From Pyricularia pennisetigena (lineage: Eukaryota; Ascomycota; Sordariomycetes; Magnaporthales; Pyriculariaceae): 64,000 nt of DNA. Location: NCBI RefSeq assembly GCF_004337985.1, contig NC_043741.1:7894819-7958818 (forward strand). Reading direction: 5' to 3'. The first letter of the stretch is position 1, and every line of letters begins with the position of its first letter. A model generated the notes under the pieces. It was not told where the DNA came from. It was given only the letters and a program-made list of their open reading frames with translations, and did not search any database. Below are positions 56,845 through 64,000 of this stretch, piece after piece. The translations under genes were made by a program, and so were the position numbers.

Positions 56845-57770
56845 AAAATAATACCGATATGGATTCCGGCGACAATAAATTTACCCCGGCCCCCGTCGAT
56901 AAAAATGGAAATAATACCGATATGGACGCCGGCTATAACGAACCTGCCCCCGCCCCCGTTAATTATAATAACGACGATATTTATATAAAAGAAAACAATT
57001 AATTAACCTGCCCCCGCGTCCGCCAATAAAAGCGATAATAATATTAATATAAACGATAATTATTACGAATTTGCCCCGGATTTGGATAACCGCCAATTGC
57101 AAATTCCCCTGGCATTTTTTAAACCATTTACCAACGTATTATCCCCGTTATTAAAAAACCCCAAAAACCGGTTTTTTGCATTATAACCGGAAATTATTAT
57201 TAACCCGGTACCCGCGCTATTAAATAGGCCGCCCGTAACCCGTATATATAAAATTACCACCGTTCGGCCAATTAAAATTAATTTTATTTCGGTATCGCGG
57301 ACGTAATTCAAATTTAATTCGACGTTAAATAATGGATTAATAAATTTCGTATAACCCGAATATTATTTCCCATTGTATAAAAATACGGATTTCCTAAATC
57401 GCCTGCCCGTCCCGTTATAATAACATCTTCAATTGGGTAAAAACTAACCCGTATCGGCGATAATTATTATAATGTAACGCAAAGTAAAAAATACGAATAT
57501 TATTAAAATAGCTCGTATTATACCCTATTTAGGTTATATTAATTGCTTTAAAATAAGTAATAATACCAACCCGCCCGCCTGGTTTGGTCGCGGAAATAAT
57601 ATTTTCCGCAATACAAACGAAACCCTAATCGTTTAAACCTTTAAACGTTTTTAATCCGTTGCTCGCGTCGCCGCAGCAAAAATGCGCGTTAAAAATTAGA
57701 TTTTGGTATATTATTTTAATAATAATTCGTCGAATATAAACGGAATAATAGTCGTATTTTGTTACGAAAC
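56845..57770. other. RIP-degraded interior between the two large direct repeats
   Basis: AT-rich, with the low-complexity coding trace noted beside the microsatellite (56848-57002). Nothing else identifiable. Confidence 0.4.
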
Positions 57771-58690
57771 TGTTATAGGGTAAGCCAACGGCCTTGAGAC
57801 CGTTAAGTATCCTTATTGGTATTATTATTAACGCTGGGGAAGAAGGGAGGAAAAAATGTATGTCCGGGTCGTGGTAATGTCCTTCCCTTTATATATTATC
57901 CCTGACCCGCTTTTGTATCTTATTACGTAATACGTACCTTAGGCACGAATCCATAATATAACCCGCATTCGCCCGTCCCTTATCGGGTATAGTCCCTATT
58001 TGGAGGTATAAGGGCAATCCAACGGGCGCGTATCCTAATATAGCCTACCCGTCCATTATTCCGGGCGGTGTAAGCCCGTAATCGGGTTTTACCCTCCTAC
58101 TTTTGGTTACGGTGGTGTCGCGGTTTCTTTATCGTACCTGCCGTTTACGGGTGTTTGTCGCGGTTTACCTTCCTTTTACTTTGGGCGGTATAGGTTCGTT
58201 TATCCATTAACATAATTCCTTTCCCGTAGTGGTTACGGTTTTTACCCCTCGCATTTTTCCCGCGTTATCGTCCTGGTCCCTTTTATTTTCCAATTTTTCC
58301 TCCATTCGAATCCTTTTCGTCCCTATTTCCTCCTTTTTTTACCATTTTATCGATTTTTTCCCGTTTTTCCATTACCCTATTTTTTATTTATATTATTTTT
58401 ATTTCGTCTATTTTCGTTTTTTATTCGTTCCTATTTATTATTCGCGTCGTTATTTGTCGCTACCAGTTCGTCGTTATTATATCCCGGGTTTTTATTTTTT
58501 TAATCGCGTTATAAATAACGTGTAAATAAACTAATACCGGTGGGGGAAATGGCCGGCCTCCCCACCGTAATAATTAATTATTTTCGTCGTATAATAATAA
58601 CGGTCGCCCATTTGTAAATTATATTAATTAAATACCAATTGGGTGGTATTGCTAATTAATATTTGCAACGTTTTCGTCGCGTTATCGGTA
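57771..58690 (+). repeat. dispersed repeat copy R (LTR-like), about 0.9 kb
   Basis: Starts TGTTATAGGGTAAGCCAACG and follows copy L. It keeps more G/C than copy L and has one 120-bp unit fewer, and other indels. Candidate right LTR of the 50472-58690 element; the end is ill defined. Confidence 0.65.
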
Positions 58691-58974
58691 CCGCGGAATT
58701 TTAAAATAATTTCAATAACGACGAATATACCGTTCCGGAAAATATATTTATTTTTTGCGTTTTTTATATAAAAACGTCCAAAATTGATGGGGTTTAGGAG
58801 TGTGGCCCTGCCCCCGACGGTATTAGTTACCAGCGATATTATAATACTAAAAAATCATATTATTATTATAATAAAACCGTTTACGTTTTTAACCTTATTT
58901 TCCGCCGCCGTTTGCGAAAATTAAAAACCACGATTTATAATAATCGTTATATTGTTTAACTTTTAATTAAAAAT

Positions 58975-59638
58975 TGTGAGGAGGTTACGAGATAGAATAA
59001 GCTTAATCTTGAACGCGGGGAAAAGTGGATCACGTATAAGGCTGATGGAACCTTAAAATGGCAGATAACCGTCTGCTAGCGGGTAATAGAGATAATATAT
59101 TGTTGCACAATCGATCCGTTAAATCGTTGAATCGTTGAATCGATGAAGGTTATGAAGGTGATAAATCTAAGGCTAAGTTATGAATTACGTGTTCGAATCC
59201 GTAGGTGCAGATCTTCGATCCGGATGTCCGGAATGCGGGGTCACGTCACATGATTTGGCCTTATTCATGTGACTGACCTGCCGACCTATTGAGCCTAACG
59301 GCCCATTGAGCCTAACGGCCTATTGTGCTTATGCATGCACAGAAAATCTGCGACCACAACGGGATTCGAACCCACGCACTTCAACGTATATATGATATAG
59401 ATTATGGTACGTGCATTATACCACTAAGCTAGATTAAATATGACGTATTTGTTTTGTTGTTGAAACTATGAACAAAGACGTAAGATATAAAGCTTTGTGT
59501 GTATGAACGCGTATACGTTTTATTTGTTATTTATTTATTTATTCGATGCAGGGTGACTAATAAAATTAGCCCGTGCTAGCCGTTATAAGATAATGCAGGG
59601 TAGCTAATATAATGAGCCCTGCGCTAGCCATGTTCACA
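58975..59638 (-). mobile_element. 664-bp solo LTR-like element with internal tRNA-like promoter
   Basis: Ends TG...CA with TGTGA/TCACA inverted tips, flanked on both sides by AAAAT (58970-58974 and 59639-59643): a 5-bp target duplication. It is largely unmutated inside mutated surroundings. On the minus strand it contains a tRNA-like block: A box TAGCTTAGTGG and B box GGTTCGAATCC, both perfect matches to the Pol III consensus, 48 nt apart. A second B-box-like TGTTCGAATCC lies on the plus strand near 59189-59199. A truncated second copy is at 52012-52531. A long SINE is an alternative reading. Confidence 0.8.
59340..59426 (-). promoter_or_regulatory. tRNA-like Pol III promoter (A and B boxes) inside LTR
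   Basis: A box and B box as given for the enclosing element. Between them ACGTA...TACGT can form an anticodon-type stem with a long loop, as in an intron-containing tRNA, and GTGGG/CCCGT forms a T arm around TTCGAAT. The acceptor arms (TTTAATC and TGTGGTC) do not pair, so this is tRNA-derived and not a working tRNA gene. Confidence 0.65.
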
Positions 59639-59643
59639 AAAAT

Positions 59644-60945
59644 ACCGTCGTGGATGGTAAAAAAATCCCTGGTAAAAATGCCGTGCTGTTTCGAAATTTT
59701 TTTACCGCGTATACCAATTAAGTCCGCGTTTATTAGGACGTATAGGATAAAATGGCCAATTCCGGGGCCGCGACGACCTTTACCAAAACTATTATTTTTA
59801 CTATTATATTTAATACTTTTTTTCGTAACGGCGGTAATCGTAACCGTTAATTAATATAAATTTTCGTACGCGGTTTCATTTATTTGGAAATACGTTTAAT
59901 TTTTTTAATATACAATTGTTTCGATAACGTTATTAATTTTTAAATTTTTTAGGAACGTAATACGTCGTATTATAAAAAAAACCTGCAAAAGGCGCGCCGA
60001 AATAATAATATTTTCGGTGTTTTAATTACCGTTTTAACCCTTTTCCCCGCCGTTTTTATACGCCAATTTCGCCCCGCGCACCCCCCACGCCTTTTCGACC
60101 CTGCTATTACCACGCCCCGTCGACGTTTCGAAACTTTTTTTTCGCGCTACCCCGTCGTATTTCGTTTTATTTGTACCCCGATTCGGTATATATTTGGTTT
60201 TTCGCGTCCCCGTACCCTTATTTCGTCGCGTTTTCGTATTTTTGGTCGTAATATGGGTAAAAACCCGTTTTTTGGAAAATCCCGTCGTAAATTTCTTTTA
60301 ATCGAAAATGCTACCCGACGTTATACCGCCCTATTGCGAAAAATTAACCAATTCGCTAAATAATGGGAATTCCCGGTTTTTAAAAACGACTCGGAAAATA
60401 ATAAAATAAAAAAGGAGGACGTTAAAATAAAAGAAAAAATAAAAAAAGGGAAATATGGATAGTAAATCGGAAGCGTATAATTCGGTTTTTAATTAGTATT
60501 TTATCGCCGCGCAAAATTATCGCCTCGTTTTATATACGTTAATTTAATTTAAAAATTGGGTGGGTGGGATGCGGTTACGTCGCCCTAAAAATGGGCGCGG
60601 TTTATATAATCGTCGGTTTATTTTTATTATATTTCGCCCCGGTAAAAGGTTTAATTTTACGTATTTTTTTATTATACGTTTAATTAAATTAATATTTATT
60701 TTAGGTTTACCGCGTCGTTTTTTTCCCGGGGAATTATCGACCTTTTAATTAATTGTAATAAATTTTTAATTCGGTTAAATATTTAATTGTTAACGTCGTT
60801 TTAATATTAGGTTATTATTTATTTGGGCCGGTTTTTATTTTGTTTCGAATTCGTTTAATACCCGTATATTTTTCACCGTTACCAAATTTTCCTACGTGGG
60901 TTCGTCGTATTTTTTCCATTTTACCAAAATTTTACGTTTACGTTT
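59644..60945. other. AT-rich mutated repeat sequence
   Basis: Target of the solo LTR-like insertion. A plus-strand stretch near 60232-60420 reads protein-like (RRKFLLIENATRRYTALL, then a stop) but could not be assigned. It may be the 3' part of the gypsy element whose integrase lies to the right, or a different relic. Confidence 0.4.
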
Positions 60946-60949
60946 TTTC

Positions 60950-61945
60950 CCTATTGCGTTTTTCGCGGCTAAGATTTCCTTTATTACCTATTCCTCCGCG
61001 GTTTGGTTATTTAAATCGGATAAAATTAATAACGGGCCGGGTTTAATATCGGTATAAATTTGAGACGGTAATAAGTCGTCCGCGGTTTTTTCGATTAATT
61101 TTACGTAAAAAATGGGGTGGATTTTTTTCGGGACGTTTAACGTAATTATTAATGGTATAAAAATCGCCACGACCGTATATTTATTCGCTACGAAATTAAA
61201 CTTTTTATTCGGGCGACTAATTTTAACGTTCCATAAATTAAGAAAAATTTTATCCCCTATTTTGAAACGGTCCGCCGGTTTCCGTGTTTTATTCGCGTTT
61301 TTTTTTAACGTTATTATATATAAATTATAACGGCTTGGGCCACGTTTGTGCCGTTTTTAAAATGCTGTAAAAACAAATTCGCGCGATTTTTAAACGTGGA
61401 ACCCGGTCGTCCGTTTACCTATATTACCGGGACCGCGTTTACCTCGTATTTTAATAATAATTTATTAAAATTAATTCCCGTAATTAACGAATTCCTATTA
61501 TTTAACGTTTATTAAACGGCGGGTAAATATCCGGGCCAGTTTATTTGGTCAAATATTATAAAAACTTTTAAATAATACTGTATTTCCTTATTAATCCGTT
61601 CCGTACCCCCGTCCGTTTTTAGGTGGTAAAACGTCGATAATAATTGTAAAATTCCTATTTATTAATATAATTCCGATTAAAAACCCCCTATTTAATCCGA
61701 CCCCCGGTCCGATATAATTGCGTTAAAAAAGCCCCTAAACCACCACCAGGTGGAAACGAATTTTGCGGCGCAAATTTCGGTTTTTATCGAATTTATCGTT
61801 TTTAATTAAATATATTTGGAAAATTTACTAATTATAACTATTATATAACGCGGCGCGTCCGTATTATTATTTAGGAAATCCGTTATAAAATCGATGGAAA
61901 TTTATTTCCAAAATTTATCCGGTATTGGTAGGGGTTATAACAGCT
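60950..61945 (-). pseudogene. Ty3/gypsy integrase and C-terminal pol remnant
   Basis: On the minus strand, from about 61945 down: an integrase core with FHRFYNGFPK (from 'DFI.GLPK'), then IISDRGSD ('IISDRGSQF'), then the C-terminal part ADRFKIGDKIFLNLWNVK, KYTVV, and NVPKKIHPIFYVKLIEK ('HPVFHVSLL') with DDLLPSQ. These are standard gypsy pol blocks, broken by RIP-type stops. Reverse transcriptase, which should lie to the right, is absent: at about 61950 the sequence passes into a different structured insertion. Confidence 0.85.
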
Positions 61946-61989
61946 TTTATTTGCGTCGTTTCGATGGTTTTATCCTGCGGTATATATCG

Positions 61990-62150
61990 TAGTCTCAGTG
62001 CTCAGACTAGACCCCCCTGCTCCGCAGTGGGGACTGAACGCTCCATATACCTTTTAGCCACATGGCTTTTCGACCAATTACATTGGCCGAAAAGATCGCG
62101 CTCGTTCTAGTCTGAGGACATTTTGTCGCATTTCGCCGTTTATGGCGGTA
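61990..62150 (+). repeat. hairpin-rich module, copy 2, unmutated
   Basis: About 128 nt with normal composition inside mutated DNA. Three successive hairpins: TAGTCT/AGACTA at 61990-62009; CCCCCCTGC/GCAGTGGGG with a 3-nt loop at 62012-62032; CTTTTCGACCAAT/ATTGGCCGAAAAG with a 3-nt loop at 62066-62094 (one mismatch each in the last two). Then TCTAGTCTGAGGACA and TTTGTCG, leading to CCGTTTATGGCGGTA at 62136-62150. Confidence 0.75.
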
Positions 62151-62283
62151 CCACCAACGATAATTTATCGCATTTCGCCGTTTATAACGGTATTATTAAT
62201 AATATACCTAATATTGCGATATCGCTAATAATTATTTTATTAATATAAGGATAATTTGTAGTATTTTACCGTTTATAGCGGGT
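62136..62283 (+). repeat. three copies of the CCGTTTATGGCGGTA 15-mer
   Basis: Copies at 62136-62150, 62178-62192 (CCGTTTATAACGGTA) and about 62269-62283 (CCGTTTATAGCGGGTA). Each of the first two is preceded by GCATTTCG. Further copies are at 52689, 52865, and on the minus strand at 63490 and 63671. Confidence 0.8.
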
Positions 62284-62760
62284 ATATATAATATATTCGC
62301 AGTATAATAGCAAAAGAAAATGGTGTAACTATAATATATATTTAAATATTTGAATAAAAAAACAAATAAAAATTATAAAACTATATAGTAATTTGCGTTG
62401 AATTAATTGGAGTTTGTTGATCACTTGAATGCCGGCCGCGTTTTAATAGCTACTGTATATGGAAAGATATTAAAATATTGAACAAAATCTGTAATTTTTC
62501 ATTATATTTGATTTTTATTTTAAATAATAGTATATAATAGTAACTGTAAATGAAATAGCAGTTTTGAAAGCTCAGTGAACCTAATACTGCAAAGTGCATG
62601 CAATTATCGGTTAAAATAAAAGTTTTATTAATATTTTTATATAAATTAACAATTTGTTAAAAAATTAAATAATTTACGCAAATATGAGTAGAATGAAAAT
62701 ATTTTTGATTGATATATTCCTTTATAAGTTTGTTAATAAACTCTAGACAAGCTTTTTTTC
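62284..62760. other. very AT-rich sequence, nothing identified
   Basis: AT-rich, with fewer CpG than the copia interior, so possibly a different origin from the RIP-mutated transposons. No features seen. Confidence 0.4.
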
Positions 62761-62769
62761 TATAAATTT

Positions 62770-63465
62770 TATTCAATTAAATAAAGCAAAAAATATAAAA
62801 AAACACAAATCTAGCATTTTTTATTATAAAAAAATAAAAAGGGCCGGTATTGTAAATTGGGCTTCACGTTGACGTTTACTTATATATACAATCCATTTTT
62901 GCAAACTTTGGTTTTATTAATGTTAAAATTGGTAAAAATATAAAAATATTTCGATTGCAAAATATATATAAAATTGGATACACTTTACCTGTCCGCATAT
63001 TTAACGGCTAAAATAATTAAGTAAACGTACAAAAGTGTAGTATTATATTAAATATATATATGCCACCCCCTACGTGCAAAAACCACAAAATTTGGCTGCA
63101 AAAAAAAATAATATAGAATTAATTAAATAAAGCAAAAAGATTTATAAAATACACATTTAGCATTTTCTTTTATTAAACAATTTTTAAAACCGATATTATA
63201 GGCAGAATTGGATTTGGACGTTTGTTTCTAAACGTGATCGGACTTCTAAAGTCTTGGTTTTTTTATCGTTAAAATTGGTAAAAATATAAACGAGTTTCGA
63301 TTGTAAATTATATACAAAAAAGTATATACTTTGCCTATCCGCCTATTTAACTGTTTATATAAATTCATATATGCACCCAAATTTAGCATAACGGCATATA
63401 AACATATACGACACTCCACGTGCAAAAATTATAAAATTTGGTCAAAAATTAAAAATAATATTAAA
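62770..63465. repeat. 346-bp tandem duplication
   Basis: AATTAAATAAAGCAAA at 62775 and 63121, TTAAAATTGGTAAAAATATA at 62923 and 63269, and ACGTGCAAAAA at about 63072 and 63418 all recur at 346 bp. Two units, moderately diverged by both transitions and small changes. Confidence 0.85.
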
Positions 63466-63590
63466 AGAAATCGAAAATCGAAAAAACAGTACCGCCATGA
63501 ACGGATTAAGGGCAGGTGGTATCGAATTCGGCCATTATAGCAAATAATAAAATAAATCGAATTGCTGCTAATAGCGGTATTAAACGCTAT

Positions 63591-63842
63591 TTTCAACGAT
63601 ATTTTTCTTTTTTAATATTTTGCGTAATTGTGGAATAATAAAGGAGTGTCGGTCGAAAAAAGGCCAAAAATACCGCCATAAACGGCGAAAATCGACAAAT
63701 TATCCTCAGACCTGAACCAAAGTGTTCTTTGCATGGACCCACAAGTACATTGCAAAGCCGCAATTGAGCCACGAAGTGGAGCGAAGCAAACGGAGTGGAT
63801 CAATTGTGGAGCTTTGGGCTTCAGGGATAAGCCCTGAGACTA
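63591..63842 (-). repeat. hairpin-rich repeat module, copy 3
   Basis: The best preserved long copy. Reading the minus strand it begins TAGTCTCAGGGCTTATCCC, forming CAGGG/CCCTG with an overlapping alternative GGGCTT/AAGCCC; then CCAC-TTC-GTGG and ATTGC/GCAAT hairpins; then GGTCTGAGGATAATTTGTCG and the 15-mer CCGTTTATGGCGGTA at 63671-63685. It matches 52532-52782 over its length. Confidence 0.8.
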
Positions 63843-64000
63843 TATGAATCGCAATTGCGTATAAATCGTCGGATATATTTGGCTATCCCGTCCCAATAAT
63901 AATTTCGAACCAGGATCGTAAATATGTTATTTCTACCGCAATAACCAATTATTGGGGATTCGTGGGTTCGTTATAAAATTACCGTAATTAAGGGTTCCCA
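63843..64000. other. AT-rich sequence to window end
   Basis: Short mutated-looking stretch, no feature seen. Confidence 0.4.

Noticed and set aside
50472..58690. Confident call of a complete LTR retrotransposon
   Set aside because: Direct repeats and a TG start exist, but there is no matching CA end, target duplication or identifiable pol between them.
59340..59426. True tRNA gene
   Set aside because: A and B boxes and a T arm are present, but the acceptor arms do not pair and the unit lies inside a repeated LTR-like element with target duplications.

Overview
The window looks like a filamentous ascomycete, probably a Sordariomycete. The genes carry short introns (49-111 bp, one of 321 bp) with GTAAGT/GTATGT donors and CTAAC-type branch sites. 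The families present are typical of Pezizomycotina: AA9 monooxygenase, GH3 xylosidase, small secreted cysteine proteins, PTR2 and Fat1. Dispersed repeats are ruined by C-to-T/G-to-A transitions of the kind made by RIP (repeat-induced point mutation). Gene models were read directly from the sequence; no database search was possible.

Positions 1-33359 are a gene-rich arm. Housekeeping genes are: a Rieske/FAD AIF-like oxidoreductase, a large coiled-coil protein, a Rossmann-fold protein, the GPI-transamidase subunit PIG-S, a PTR2-type peptide transporter, a Fat1-type acyl-CoA synthetase/transporter, a 1-Cys peroxiredoxin and a kelch/BTB protein of the Ral2/LZTR1 type. Accessory genes sit among them: a small secreted cysteine protein, a frameshifted glycosyltransferase relic, and a tail-to-tail pair of an AA9 monooxygenase and a small secreted protein.

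Positions 33360-41401 are one complete, dead Ty1/copia retrotransposon with 166-bp LTRs and a CCAGG target duplication. Its interior is heavily mutated; the outer halves of its LTRs are clean. Positions 41402-49954 are a normal-composition island holding a secreted peptide gene, a GH3 beta-xylosidase flanked by 91-bp direct repeats, an unrecognised gene fragment and an orphan locus of two overlapping reading frames with a decayed tail. A solo LTR of the same copia family (ATTAT duplication) closes the island.

Positions 50121-64000 are an AT-rich repeat graveyard. It holds a pair of diverged direct repeats containing a 120-bp tandem repeat, a 664-bp solo LTR-like element carrying a tRNA-like Pol III promoter, a minus-strand Ty3/gypsy integrase-chromodomain remnant, 185-bp and 346-bp tandem duplications, and a family of roughly 130-140 nt hairpin-rich modules followed by a recurring 15-mer, CCGTTTATGGCGGTA. 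The hairpin modules and the tRNA-like LTR are the least conventional things here.

No operon-like pathway is evident. The AA9 enzyme and GH3 xylosidase would both act on plant cell walls, and with the small secreted proteins they suggest a plant-associated or litter-decaying life style; this is inference.
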